Assembly: GCF_009708175.1 (NCBI RefSeq)
Contig: NZ_WMBB01000018.1
Location: 1 to 64,000, forward strand
DNA: 64,000 bases
Origin: Nocardia aurantiaca
GTDB taxonomy: Bacteria; Actinomycetota; Actinomycetes; Mycobacteriales; Mycobacteriaceae
Direction of reading: 5' to 3'
The position numbers were made by a program, and so were the translations under genes. The first letter of the stretch is position 1. Every line of letters starts with the position of its first letter. Under the pieces are notes generated by a model, which was given only the letters and a program-made list of their open reading frames with translations, was not told the origin of the DNA and searched no databases. Shown piece after piece: positions 52,322 to 60,358 of this stretch.

Positions 52322-53047
52322 ATGACCAACGCACTCACCGTCTCCGACCTGACCCTCACCTTCCCGGACGGCGCCGAACGCATCACCGCGCTCGACCACG
52401 TGCACCTGCGGGTGGGCGGCGGCGAGATCGCCGCCATCACGGGACCGTCCGGCTCGGGCAAGTCCACCCTGCTGGCCACCGTCTCCACCCTGCTGCGCCC
52501 CGAGTCCGGCCGGGTTGAGCTCGAAACCGCCACGGGCACCATCGATCTCGCGGCACTGAGCCGCCGCGATGCCGCGACCCTGCGCCGCGACTCCATCGGC
52601 ATCGTGTTCCAGCAGTCCAACCTGGTCCCGGCGCTGACGGCGATCGAGCAGCTCGAGGCCATGGTGCACCTGGGGCAGAGCTGGTTCGTCTCGCCCGCCG
52701 AGCGGCGCGCAACGCGTTCCCATGCCAGGGATCTGCTGGCGGCCGTCGGACTGTCCGGGCACGAGAACAAGCGCCCCGCCCAGCTCTCCGGCGGTCAGCG
52801 GCAGCGCGTCAATATCGCACGCGCCCTGATGAACAACCCGTCTCTGCTGGTCATCGACGAGCCGACCAGCGCCCTGGATCAGGAGCGCGGCGCGGCCATC
52901 ATCGATCTGATCGTCGGCATCGTGCGCGAGCACGGCGCGGCCACACTCCTGGTCACCCATGACCTGTCGCACCTGGATCAGATGGACAGCGTCTACCGGA
53001 TGGTGGATGGGGTTCTCACGCAACAGAAAGCGGCGTTGGCCGCATGA
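52322..53047 (+). CDS. ABC transporter ATP-binding protein (MacB/LolD-like)
   Basis: 241 residues. The ATG at 52322 has a good AGGAG eight bases upstream. An in-frame ATG at 52286, overlapping the permease stop as TGATG, would add 12 residues and is a less likely alternative. Walker A is GPSGSGKST (K47). The Q-loop is VFQQSN, the signature LSGGQRQR, Walker B LLVIDEPTSALD, and the H-loop LLVTHD. It pairs with the FtsX-type permease upstream, giving a 1:1 exporter or mechanotransmission complex, probably under control of the divergent two-component system. Confidence 0.93.
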   Translation: MTNALTVSDLTLTFPDGAERITALDHVHLRVGGGEIAAITGPSGSGKSTLLATVSTLLRPESGRVELETATGTIDLAALSRRDAATLRRDSIGIVFQQSNLVPALTAIEQLEAMVHLGQSWFVSPAERRATRSHARDLLAAVGLSGHENKRPAQLSGGQRQRVNIARALMNNPSLLVIDEPTSALDQERGAAIIDLIVGIVREHGAATLLVTHDLSHLDQMDSVYRMVDGVLTQQKAALAA

Positions 53048-53085
53048 AGTTGTCGAAGGCGAAATTGGCCGTGTAAGAGGCGGTC

Positions 53086-53253
53086 TCACTGCGGGGAGTC
53101 CGTCGATCCGGCGCCGGCGAATCCGGTGACCTTCTGCGGGGTCACGCGGACGATGAGCCGACGGACGTCTTCGGGCTCCTCCGGAGGATCGATGCCGAGA
53201 TATTTCCAGGACAGGGTATGCGGCAACGACTTGTCCGGGTCCTCGATCAGTTC
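53086..53253 (-). pseudogene. C-terminal fragment of a PPOX-like (pyridoxamine oxidase fold) protein
   Basis: Directly after the WYL regulator stop, in another frame, about 54 residues read EDPDKSLPHTLSWKYLGIDP, then EDVRRLIVRVTPQKVTGFAG, and end at a TGA at 53086. The pattern LxxKYLG followed by VRxIVRVTPxKV resembles the C-terminal end of F420- or FMN-dependent PPOX-family proteins. No N-terminal part is visible on the same strand, so this is a remnant. The assignment is by recognition only. Confidence 0.5.
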
Positions 53254-54215
53254 GGGTGTTCGACCGCACGTCCCGCTCGATCGCGAATCCTTCGAATCGC
53301 TTCGACCAACTGATCGGGGCCGTGCACATGGATCTCGACGCCCAACTCCAGCAGTCGATGCGCCACCCATTCGGGTAGGTCGTCTCGCCACGTATCCAGC
53401 ACACAGGTATCCGGTCCGCGCGGCACGACATCGCCTGCCGCCTCTCCCAGTCGGCCGATCACGGCCTCGGCTGGGGCGTCGATGTCGACCAGGAAGCGCA
53501 ATCCGGTTGTGCCCCGGTCGGTTCGACTTCCGGTGACGTAGGCGGCCGGGTCGGCGGCGGGAAGTTCCCGGGGCGTGAATCGGACGCCGGTCGGGTGAAC
53601 GCGGTGGATTCTGTCGGCGCGGAAGACGCGCCAATCATCGCGGTCGAGGTCGAAGCCGACGAGGTACCAGCGGTGCCGGTGCGGAACCAGGCCCACCGGC
53701 TCGACATCGCGGCGGGTTTGGGCGCCCTCGGCGGCGGCATAAGCGAAACGTACTCGCTCCCTGTTGGTCACGGCCGCGGCCAGCGCGGTGAGGAGTTCGG
53801 GGTCCACGGGATTCACCCCCGGGCTCGGGGTGACCGTGGCAGCGCCCAGGACCCGGACCCGCCGGCGGAGTTTGGCCGGGAGGACCCGTTCGAGTTTGGC
53901 GAGGGCGCGGACCGAGGCCTCCTCGATGCCCGCGATGGCGGAGCCCGCGGCGGCGCGCAGGCCGACGGCGATGGCGACGGCCTCCTCGCCGTCGACCAGC
54001 AGGGGCGGCATGGCGGCGCCCGCGACCAGGCGGTAGCCGCCGGTCGCGCCCATGCTGGCCTCGACCGGGTAGCCGAGGTCGCGCAGGCGGTCGATATCGC
54101 GGCGGACGGTACGGACGGTGACACCGAGCCGTTCGGCCAGTTCGCTGCCGGGCCATTCGCGCGGGGTCTGCAGCAGGGACAGCAACCGCAGCAGTCGTGC
54201 CGACGTATCGCTCAT
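53247..54215 (-). CDS. WYL-domain (YafY-like) transcriptional regulator
   Basis: 322 residues from the ATG at 54215 (MSDTSARLLRLLSLLQTPRE). A second ATG three codons earlier is possible, but GGAG is better spaced for the inner one. An N-terminal DeoR-like helix-turn-helix (ELAERLGVTVRTVRRDIDRL) is followed by the WYL ligand-sensing domain around residues 140-215 (RVRFAYA, HRWYLVGFDLDRDDWRVFRA) and a WCX-type C-terminal extension. Such regulators often control a divergent neighbour. The adjacent divergent gene is the broken hydrolase at 54309, and an operator-like palindrome lies between them. The regulator itself appears intact. Confidence 0.92.
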   Translation of the reverse strand: MSDTSARLLRLLSLLQTPREWPGSELAERLGVTVRTVRRDIDRLRDLGYPVEASMGATGGYRLVAGAAMPPLLVDGEEAVAIAVGLRAAAGSAIAGIEEASVRALAKLERVLPAKLRRRVRVLGAATVTPSPGVNPVDPELLTALAAAVTNRERVRFAYAAAEGAQTRRDVEPVGLVPHRHRWYLVGFDLDRDDWRVFRADRIHRVHPTGVRFTPRELPAADPAAYVTGSRTDRGTTGLRFLVDIDAPAEAVIGRLGEAAGDVVPRGPDTCVLDTWRDDLPEWVAHRLLELGVEIHVHGPDQLVEAIRRIRDRAGRAVEHPN

Positions 54216-54238
54216 GGTCGCCATTCTCCGATCGAAAT

Positions 54239-54255
54239 AGGACGAGGACAGTCCT
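54239..54255. promoter_or_regulatory. Operator-like palindrome between the WYL regulator and the hydrolase
   Basis: AGGACAGTCCT (54245-54255) is a perfect palindrome about a central A. A further AGGAC lies at 54239-54243, giving three half-sites in 17 bases. YafY-type regulators commonly bind AGGAC/GTCCT-like elements in such divergent gaps. Confidence 0.55.
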
Positions 54256-54308
54256 GGATCGCACCTGGCGTGGCGATCGGATCGTTCGCCCGACCATCAG
54301 GAGTCACG

Positions 54309-55012
54309 ATGAGCAGCACCGCCATCCGCCCGTTCCGCATCGCCGTGCCGCAGCCCGATCTGGATGATCTCAACGCCCGCCTGGCCCGCGCCCGCTGGAC
54401 CCGGCAGCTGCCCGGGCAGGGCTGGGAACGCGGCGTGCCGGTGGACTACCTGCGCGAGCTGGCCGCGCACTGGTGGACCGAATTCGATTGGCGTGCAAAT
54501 GAAGCGGCGCTCGACGACTACCCGCAGTTCCTGACCGAGATCGACGGCCTGCACGTGCATTTCTTGCACGTGCGCTCGAGCGAACCGGACGCGCTGCCGC
54601 TGGTCCTCACCCACGGCTGGCCGAACAGCTTCGTGGAGTTCACGAAAACCATTCCCCTGCTGACGAATCCGCATTCACACGCAATGGAGTCGGCGCAGGC
54701 GTTCCACGTGGTGATTTCGTCGGTGCCCGGATTCGGCTACTCGGCGGCACCGCGCGAGATGGGGATGAGACCGCGCACGGTGGCCCTCATGTGGGCGGTG
54801 ACGGTGGATTCGCTTGGCCCCCCGGCCAGAAACCGGTCCCGGTGGGCGTGTACGCCGGGGGTTCACCGCTCATGCGCCGCCGCGCCGACCGCGACAATAC
54901 GATCGCGTACTGGCCCGAGGGCAGTACGGGCAACCACTTCCTGGCCATGGACGTACCCCGGGCGCACGCGGCCGATATCCAAACCTTCTTCGGCAAGGTC
55001 CGCCGACCTTAA
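54309..55012 (+). pseudogene. Epoxide hydrolase (EHN type), second copy, broken by internal deletion and frameshift
   Basis: It starts at the ATG at 54309 with AGGAG upstream (MSSTAIRPFRIAVPQPDLDD). The N-terminal domain and the oxyanion-hole segment VLTHGWPNSFVEF and GFGYSA are present. Near 54790 the homologous sequence switches frame and continues as GGDGGFAWPPGQKPVPVGVY to a TAA at 55012. Compared with the copy at 712-1721, roughly 150 residues between the nucleophile and the cap/C-terminal region are missing. The original frame reads on to 55019 as non-homologous sequence. The good ribosome-binding site and operator suggest recent decay of a once-regulated gene. Confidence 0.83.
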
Positions 55013-55015
55013 TAT

Positions 55016-55030
55016 TTGACCGAACAGTCT
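55016..55030. promoter_or_regulatory. TetR operator-like site and leaderless promoter of the TetR gene
   Basis: TTGACCGAACAGTCT (55016-55030) matches the site before the dehydrogenase gene at 12 of 15 positions in inverted orientation. TTGACC can serve as a -35 element, with GTAAGT (55039-55044) 17 bases later as a poor -10. Transcription would then start almost at the ATG at 55053, which lacks a Shine-Dalgarno sequence. A repressor bound here would cover the promoter. Confidence 0.55.
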
Positions 55031-55052
55031 CGAAAGACGTAAGTTTCTCGGC

Positions 55053-55634
55053 ATGGCGAGGACCAAGGAGTTCGACCCCGACACCGTGCTGCGCCGCGCT
55101 CTCGAATTGTTCTGGGAGCGTGGCTATGAGGCGACATCCATGTCGGATCTGGTTGCGCATCTCGGGATTGCCAAGGCGAGCATCTACTCGACCTTCGGAG
55201 GTAAGCGCGACCTCTACCTGAAGGCTCTCCAGCGCTACCTCGAGATGACCGATCCGGTCATCATGGACGAGTTGTCGCAGCCGGGTCCGGTCCTGCCGGC
55301 GGTGCGCGCACTGGTGGAGCGCTATGTGCGCGAAGCATCCAGTCCCGATTCGTATCTCGGCTGCATGGTCGTCAACAGCGCGGTCGAATCGGCCCGCTGC
55401 GACGAGGCCGTCGCACGCCTGGTGGAGTCAAGCTGGGCGCACCTCGAAACGACACTGACTTCGGCGCTGCTCCGCGCCCGCGCACAGGGCGAATTGCCCG
55501 CGGATTCGGATCCGCGCGCGCTTGCCCGATTCCTCCTCGTCTTCTTTCAGGGAATTCGCGTACTCGAGCGGACCCCGAATTCGACTGCGCGCCTGAAGGA
55601 TGCGTCACGCATGGCCGTATCCCTGCTCGGCTGA
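55053..55634 (+). CDS. TetR/AcrR-family transcriptional regulator
   Basis: 193 residues. The N-terminal helix-turn-helix is canonical: VLRRALELFWERGYEATSMS, then DLVAHLGIAKASIYSTFGGK and RDLYLKAL. The C-terminal ligand domain has the pattern of LmrA/YxaF or AefR-like TetR proteins (SYLGCMVVNSAVE). No ribosome-binding site precedes the ATG, and the transcript may be leaderless. A shared operator-like element before this gene and before the dehydrogenase at 55714 suggests that it represses both. The inducer would be a substrate or precursor of the dehydrogenase. Confidence 0.92.
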   Translation: MARTKEFDPDTVLRRALELFWERGYEATSMSDLVAHLGIAKASIYSTFGGKRDLYLKALQRYLEMTDPVIMDELSQPGPVLPAVRALVERYVREASSPDSYLGCMVVNSAVESARCDEAVARLVESSWAHLETTLTSALLRARAQGELPADSDPRALARFLLVFFQGIRVLERTPNSTARLKDASRMAVSLLG

Positions 55635-55678
55635 GCGGTTTTGCCGTTCATCCACAGGTTTCACCACTCCCATATTCA

Positions 55679-55693
55679 AGACTGATCGTTCTA
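55679..55693. promoter_or_regulatory. Second copy of the TetR operator-like site, before the dehydrogenase
   Basis: AGACTGATCGTTCTA (plus strand) is the inverted relative of the site at 55016-55030. The common pattern is T(A/T)GA(A/C)CGA(A/T)CAGTCT. It lies between the TetR stop and the AAAGGAG upstream of the dehydrogenase. Confidence 0.55.
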
Positions 55694-55713
55694 TAAAGGA
55701 GCTGTCGACCGTC

Positions 55714-56475
55714 ATGAGCGCACGTTTCGATGACAAAGTTGTGCTGATCACCGGCGGCGCGGGCACGATCGCGGGCGCCACGGCCCATGCCTTCGCCGAT
55801 CTCGGAGCCACGGTGGTGCTGGCGGGGCGCGATGCGGAACAGCTGGGCGAGGCTGCCGGGCGCATCCGCGCCGAGGGCGGCGCGGCGGACCGGGTGGTCG
55901 CCGACGTCACCGATGGCTACCAGGTAGCGGCCATGGTCGAGGAGGTCGTGCGCCGGCACGGCGGGCTGCACGTGGCGTTCAACAACGCCGGAATCCTGGG
56001 CACGCCCGCCGCGGTCGGTGATCTGGACGATGTGGACTGGCATCGAGTGCTGGATGTCAACCTGACCGGCGTCTTCCTGTCCATGAAGCACGAGATCGCC
56101 CATATGCGCGGCAATGGCGGCGGCGTCATTGTGAATATGGCGTCGAATATCGGATCGCACGGCCGCCGTCCGGGACTGGCCGCCTATGCGGCGTCCAAAG
56201 CCGCGGTCAGCGTGCTGACGCAGACCGCGGCGCGCGACCATATCGGCGACGGCATTCGCATCAATGCGGTCAGCCCCGGCGCCACCGATACTCGAATGTC
56301 CTTCCGCCCCGGCGAAACTCGCGCGGATCGCGATGCGCGGGCGAGCTCGGCGATTCCGCTCGGCCGAGTCGGTGATCCGGCGGAGATCGCGGCCGCCGTG
56401 GTATGGCTGGCCTCCCCGGAATCCGCTTTCGTCATCGGGCACGACCTGGTCGTCGACGGTGGCGCCACCGCCTGA
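55714..56475 (+). CDS. Short-chain dehydrogenase/reductase (SDR)
   Basis: 253 residues from the ATG at 55714. AAAGGAG lies upstream at a rather long spacing of 12 bases. Classical SDR features are present: ITGGAGTIAGATA for NAD(P) binding near residue 12, NNAGILG, MASNIGS with the catalytic Ser, and YAASKAAVS with catalytic Tyr and Lys. INAVSPGATDT follows, with a C-terminal FVIGHDLVVDGGATA. GGAGTIAG deviates slightly from the usual TGxxxGxG. The substrate is unknown. The enzyme probably oxidises a secondary alcohol or reduces a ketone in the cytoplasm, and it is likely controlled by the TetR protein upstream. Confidence 0.93.
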   Translation: MSARFDDKVVLITGGAGTIAGATAHAFADLGATVVLAGRDAEQLGEAAGRIRAEGGAADRVVADVTDGYQVAAMVEEVVRRHGGLHVAFNNAGILGTPAAVGDLDDVDWHRVLDVNLTGVFLSMKHEIAHMRGNGGGVIVNMASNIGSHGRRPGLAAYAASKAAVSVLTQTAARDHIGDGIRINAVSPGATDTRMSFRPGETRADRDARASSAIPLGRVGDPAEIAAAVVWLASPESAFVIGHDLVVDGGATA

Positions 56476-56614
56476 TCTCACCGTTTGTCCGCCGGGTGTG
56501 GCGAGCTTCCAATAGCGGAATGGAAGTGGGTTGTTGAACCAGGAGACATGTCCTTGTCATCTGCGCTGACTAACGTGCTTGGAATTCGCAGGACGCGTAA
56601 TAGGAGCAGTAGCG

Positions 56615-57040
56615 ATGAGGGACACACTGCCATCCAAGAACCAAGTCCTTCAGGCTTGTCGAGGTTCCGGTCAACCCGGCCATCCGCTACTACGCGCCGC
56701 GCAGGACCTGACCGCGCTGCACGGGCGCCTGCTCAGTGCCGAACCGGGGCAGCTGGCCGAACTCGACACGATCCGAACGGATTTGGTGCACGAGATCGAC
56801 CGCTGGGTGACCGCGCAATTGCCGCCGTCGCACGGCGCGGCCCGGGTGCACACCGAAACCCTGGGCGCGGTCATCGATCGGCTGGCCCGGTTGACCGCAG
56901 CGGCCTATGCCGCGCTCGCGAGCCAATCCGGCCGGGAACTCACCATCGCCTGGGAGCATCTGGCCGAATTGGCGGTCGGCTATGAGGATTTGGCGTCGGA
57001 AGTCTGCACGGGGCGGCGGCGTTTACCCGGCGCCCATTGA
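56615..57040 (+). CDS. DUF4254-type protein of unknown function
   Basis: 141 residues from the ATG at 56615, with AGGAG nine bases upstream. An earlier in-frame ATG at 56579 lacks such a site. The sequence reads MRDTLPSKNQVLQACRG, HPLLRAAQDLTALHGRLL, LVHEIDRWVTAQLPPSHG, TETLGAVIDRLARLTAAAYA, and ends with LAVGYEDLASEVCTGRRRLP. This all-alpha pattern is the DUF4254 style abundant in Nocardia, where these small proteins are often multicopy. No enzymatic role is established that I know of. It converges with the operon on the other strand across only 32 bases. Confidence 0.75.
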   Translation: MRDTLPSKNQVLQACRGSGQPGHPLLRAAQDLTALHGRLLSAEPGQLAELDTIRTDLVHEIDRWVTAQLPPSHGAARVHTETLGAVIDRLARLTAAAYAALASQSGRELTIAWEHLAELAVGYEDLASEVCTGRRRLPGAH

Positions 57041-57072
57041 GCCTTTCCCGATCCACCACGGACTTTCCCGGT

Positions 57073-59007
57073 TCACCGCGGCTTTCGCGCGGCGTACCAG
57101 GCGAGGAGTTCGGGTACATCGACCGCCGTGGGGGCCACCACCGTGGACGCCTCCGCGCCCTGGAATAGTTTCTTGATGGGCACTTCCAGTTTCTTGCCGG
57201 TGCGGGTGTGCGGAATGCCGGGGGCGGCGATGATTTCGTCCGGGACATGTCGCGGGGACACCTCGGCGCGAATGGTCGCATTGATGCGGGTTCGCAACTC
57301 GTCGGTCAATTCCGTGCCAGGTGTCAGCACCACGAACAAGGGCATCCAGTAGCCGCCGTCCGGTTGCTCGGCACCGATGACCAGCGCCTCGGCGATTTCC
57401 GGAATGCGTTCCACCGCTTGGTAGATGTCGGCGCTGCCCATGCGGATGCCCTGGCGATTCAGGGTGGAATCGGAGCGGCCGTGCACCACGATGCTGCCGC
57501 GCTCGGTAATGGTGATCCAGTCACCGTGCCGCCAGACGCCCGGGAACATCTCGAAATACGCCTCACGATAGCGGGAGCCGTCCGGATCGTTCCAGAAGGA
57601 CACCGGCATGGACGGCATCGGTTCGGTGATGACGAGTTCGCCGACCTCATCGCGGACCGGTTTGCCCTGCTCGTCCCAAGCATCCAGGGCCACACCGAGG
57701 TACGGGGCCGACAGCTCGCCGGGCCAGACGGGGACGGTGCGGACACCGCCGATGAAGGCGGACACCACATCGGTGCCGCCGCTGATCGACGCCACCGGTA
57801 CGTGCTCGCCGACGTTGTCGCGCAACCACAGTGAGGACGACGGGGGCAGCGACGAACCGGTGATGCCGACCAGCCGAAGCGCCGACAGGTCGTGGTCGAC
57901 GCGCGGCACCGATCCGGCCTTGGCGCATGCCAGCACATAACCCGGACTGGTACCGAGCACCGTCGCGTGCGTGCGGGAGGCCAACTGCCACAGCGCATCC
58001 GGGGTCGGCGCGGCCGGGCTGCCGTCATAGCAGACGATGGTCGCGCCGACCAGCAATCCGGCGACCTGGAAGTTCCACATCATCCAGCTCGGGCTGGTGT
58101 ACCAGAAGAAGGTGTCCTCGGGGCCGATATCCGATTGCACGGCAACGGCTTTCAGGTGCTCGAGCAGCACGCCGCCGTGCCCGTGCACAATGCCTTTGGG
58201 CTTGCCGGTGGTGCCGGAGGAGTACAGCACCCACAGCGGGTGCGCGAAATCCACCTGTTCGATCGCGAGCTCGACGAACTCGTTCCCGGGATCGACGTTC
58301 TCCCAGGGCAGGGTGTCCGGCACGGGAACGCCGAGGCGCGGCACCAGCACGGTCGCCACCAGCGAGGGCAGTCCCGCGCGCAGTTCTGCGATATCGCCGG
58401 TCTTGTCGTGCGCCTTGCCGCCGAACCGGTAGCCGTCGGCGGTGACCAGCACCTTGGGATCCAGCTGCCCGAGCCGGTCCAGCGCGGCGTGCGCGGAATA
58501 GTCCTGGCCGCAGGCACTCCAGACCGCGCCGATACTGGCGGTGGCCAGGAAGGCGATGACGGCCTCGGGGATGTTCGGCAGGTACCCGGCGACGCGATCG
58601 CCGGGTCCGACACCCAGCGCGCGCAGAGTGCGGGCGAAGGCGGCGGCGGTGGCGATCATCGCGGCCCAGGAGATCTCGGTGATCTCACCGGTCTCGTCGA
58701 CGGACAGGATCGCGGGCCGGTCGTCGCGGACCTGCCGCATCACCTGCTCGACATAGTTCAGCGTGGTGCCCGGGAACCACTGCGCGCCAGGCATGTCCGT
58801 GGTCGCGAGCACCTCGTCGGACCGCTCGCCGAGATCGAAGTAGTCCCAGATCGCCGCCCAGAAGCCGGGCAGGTCGTCCACCGACCACTGCCACAGCGCC
58901 CGATAGTCCGGCAGGGACAATCCGGTGCGCTTCTCCACGAACAGCGCGAAACTCGTCACCTGCGCCTCGGCGATGTCCTGCTCGCTCGGCACCCACTGTG
59001 GTTCCAC
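57073..59007 (-). CDS. Acetoacetate-CoA ligase (acetoacetyl-CoA synthetase)
   Basis: 644 residues from the GTG at 59007, chosen because GGAGGT lies six bases upstream and the protein then begins VEPQWVPSEQDIAEAQ. The frame stays open far upstream, but that part is antisense-like shadow over the lyase gene. Features include the N-terminal ACAS region, PGAQWFPGTTLNYVEQ, the AMP-binding loop LYSSGTTGKPKGIVHGHGG, WYTSPSWMMWN, HGRSDSTLNRQGIRMG and the C-terminal TGKKLEVPIKKL with the catalytic lysine. WFPGTTLNY and SPSWMMWNF are typical of AacS rather than AcsA. It would activate the acetoacetate released by HMG-CoA cleavage, completing leucine degradation. Confidence 0.93.
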   Translation of the reverse strand: MEPQWVPSEQDIAEAQVTSFALFVEKRTGLSLPDYRALWQWSVDDLPGFWAAIWDYFDLGERSDEVLATTDMPGAQWFPGTTLNYVEQVMRQVRDDRPAILSVDETGEITEISWAAMIATAAAFARTLRALGVGPGDRVAGYLPNIPEAVIAFLATASIGAVWSACGQDYSAHAALDRLGQLDPKVLVTADGYRFGGKAHDKTGDIAELRAGLPSLVATVLVPRLGVPVPDTLPWENVDPGNEFVELAIEQVDFAHPLWVLYSSGTTGKPKGIVHGHGGVLLEHLKAVAVQSDIGPEDTFFWYTSPSWMMWNFQVAGLLVGATIVCYDGSPAAPTPDALWQLASRTHATVLGTSPGYVLACAKAGSVPRVDHDLSALRLVGITGSSLPPSSSLWLRDNVGEHVPVASISGGTDVVSAFIGGVRTVPVWPGELSAPYLGVALDAWDEQGKPVRDEVGELVITEPMPSMPVSFWNDPDGSRYREAYFEMFPGVWRHGDWITITERGSIVVHGRSDSTLNRQGIRMGSADIYQAVERIPEIAEALVIGAEQPDGGYWMPLFVVLTPGTELTDELRTRINATIRAEVSPRHVPDEIIAAPGIPHTRTGKKLEVPIKKLFQGAEASTVVAPTAVDVPELLAWYAARKPR

Positions 59008-59018
59008 CGCAATACCTC

Positions 59019-59852
59019 CTACGACGCGAATCCCGCGCTGCCGGCCATGGCGGCCCGCTGCACGATTCGCTCGGCATGCCGGATGACCGGCATGTCCACC
59101 ATCCGCCCCTCGAAGGTGAAGACACCCCGATGGTTCGGTGCTTCCGCCAATAGCCTTCGCGCCCAATCGACTTCGTCGGGTACGGGCGCGTAGGCGGTCC
59201 GGATGACGGGCACTTGGCCGGGATGAATGGCCACCTTGGCGTCGAAGCCGATGGCCACCGCGTCGGCCGATTCGGCCGCCAGTCCCGTCAGATCCTTGAT
59301 GTCCAGGTACACCGAGTCCAACGCGAACTTGCCGTACGCCTTGGCGGCCAGCAGGGATTGGGAGCGCACGTGCCGCGCCACATCCCGGTAACCGCCGTCG
59401 GCGTGCCGGCTGGAGTTGCCGCCGAGCGCTGCGACCAGGTCCTCCGCGCCCCACATGACACCGATGGCATTGCGCACCATGACCGCCCGGCCGACCGCGA
59501 GCGCGCCCAGCGGGGATTCGATGAGCGCGATGACTTCGTAGTCGGTCAGCCGCGTGATCTGTTCGGCCGATTCGCATTTGGGCAGCATGATGCGTCGGTA
59601 CTCGGTGCGCGCCAGGGCATCCAGGTCGAGCATGTGCTCGAGGGTGCCCGCGGCGTTGACGCGGACGACGGTGCGCTCGGGATCCAGCGGGGTGGCGATG
59701 AGCGCCTCGCGGGCCGCCGCCTTGTCGGCCTCCGCGACGCCGTCCTCGAGGTCGATGATGACCACGTCGGCCGCCGCGAGCGCCTTGCCGTAGCGCTCGG
59801 GTCGGTCCGCGGGGCAGAAAAGCCAAGCGGGGCCGGGCATTTCCCAACTCAT
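59019..59852 (-). CDS. HpcH/HpaI aldolase / CitE-like lyase (HMG-CoA lyase role proposed)
   Basis: 277 residues from the ATG at 59852, overlapping the MaoC stop by four bases. The CitE-like TIM-barrel motifs are visible: WLFCPADRPERY, VVIIDLEDGVAEADK, VRVNAAGT, RIMLPKCESAEQ, VIALIESPLGAL and GAEDLVAALGG. The C-terminal FTFEGRMVDMPVI region is complete. Its position matches Rv2498c of M. tuberculosis, a CitE-like protein in the leucine operon for which lyase activity on beta-hydroxyacyl-CoA substrates such as HMG-CoA has been reported. I infer the same step here, giving acetoacetate and acetyl-CoA. The substrate cannot be read from sequence alone. Confidence 0.88.
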   Translation of the reverse strand: MSWEMPGPAWLFCPADRPERYGKALAAADVVIIDLEDGVAEADKAAAREALIATPLDPERTVVRVNAAGTLEHMLDLDALARTEYRRIMLPKCESAEQITRLTDYEVIALIESPLGALAVGRAVMVRNAIGVMWGAEDLVAALGGNSSRHADGGYRDVARHVRSQSLLAAKAYGKFALDSVYLDIKDLTGLAAESADAVAIGFDAKVAIHPGQVPVIRTAYAPVPDEVDWARRLLAEAPNHRGVFTFEGRMVDMPVIRHAERIVQRAAMAGSAGFAS

Positions 59853-60358
59853 GCCGGCGCCTCCACCGAGCTGGATGTCGGACTCCGTCTCACCAGAGTT
59901 TTGCGGGTGGCGGTGGCCACGATGTCACCGTGCTGATTGCGCCCGGTGTGGGCGAAGGTCACGATGCCTTCGCCCGGACGGCTCTTGGACTCACGCAGGT
60001 CGGTGACCACGGTCTCCGCGTACAGGGTGTCGCCGTGGAAGAGCGGCTTGGGGAAGGCGATCTCGGAGAAGCCCAGATTGGCCACGATGGTGCCCTGCGT
60101 GAGCTGCGCCACCGACAGGCCCACCAGCGTGGACAGCGTGAACATGGAGTTCACCAGCCGCTGGTGGAAAGGCGGCAGCGCCTCGGAGAACGCGGCGTCC
60201 AAGTGCAGCGCCTGGGTGTTCATGGTCAGCGTCGTGAACAGCACATTGTCGGCCTCGGTGATGGTGCGGCCGGGTCGGTGCTCGTACACCACGCCGATCT
60301 CGAATTCGTCGAACCACAGACCGCGCTGAACGACCCGCTTCTCGCTCCGCTCGCTCAC
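59849..60358 (-). CDS. MaoC-like dehydratase/hydratase
   Basis: 169 residues from the GTG at 60358, overlapping the dehydrogenase stop as GTGA. The hot-dog fold region reads RTITEADNVLFTTLTMNTQA, followed by LHLDAAFSEALPPFHQRLVN and GFSEIAFPKPLFHGDTLYAE, all typical of MaoC-domain enoyl-CoA hydratases. The first eight codons contain the CGCTCCGCTCGCTC motif common in Nocardia DNA, and this part (MSERSEKR) may be a recent extension. In the operon context it would hydrate 3-methylglutaconyl-CoA to HMG-CoA, the role expected of its counterpart at Rv2499c. Confidence 0.88.
   Translation of the reverse strand: MSERSEKRVVQRGLWFDEFEIGVVYEHRPGRTITEADNVLFTTLTMNTQALHLDAAFSEALPPFHQRLVNSMFTLSTLVGLSVAQLTQGTIVANLGFSEIAFPKPLFHGDTLYAETVVTDLRESKSRPGEGIVTFAHTGRNQHGDIVATATRKTLVRRSPTSSSVEAPA

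Noticed and set aside
53595..55019. A 474-residue plus-strand frame covering the second epoxide hydrolase
   Set aside because: Its first 238 codons are antisense to the WYL regulator. Homology begins only at the ATG at 54309, and it leaves the hydrolase frame near 54790.
57073..59847. A 924-residue reading of the acetoacetyl-CoA synthetase frame
   Set aside because: The part upstream of 59007 is an out-of-frame shadow of the lyase gene. The GTG at 59007 has GGAGGT at good spacing and the known family N-terminus.
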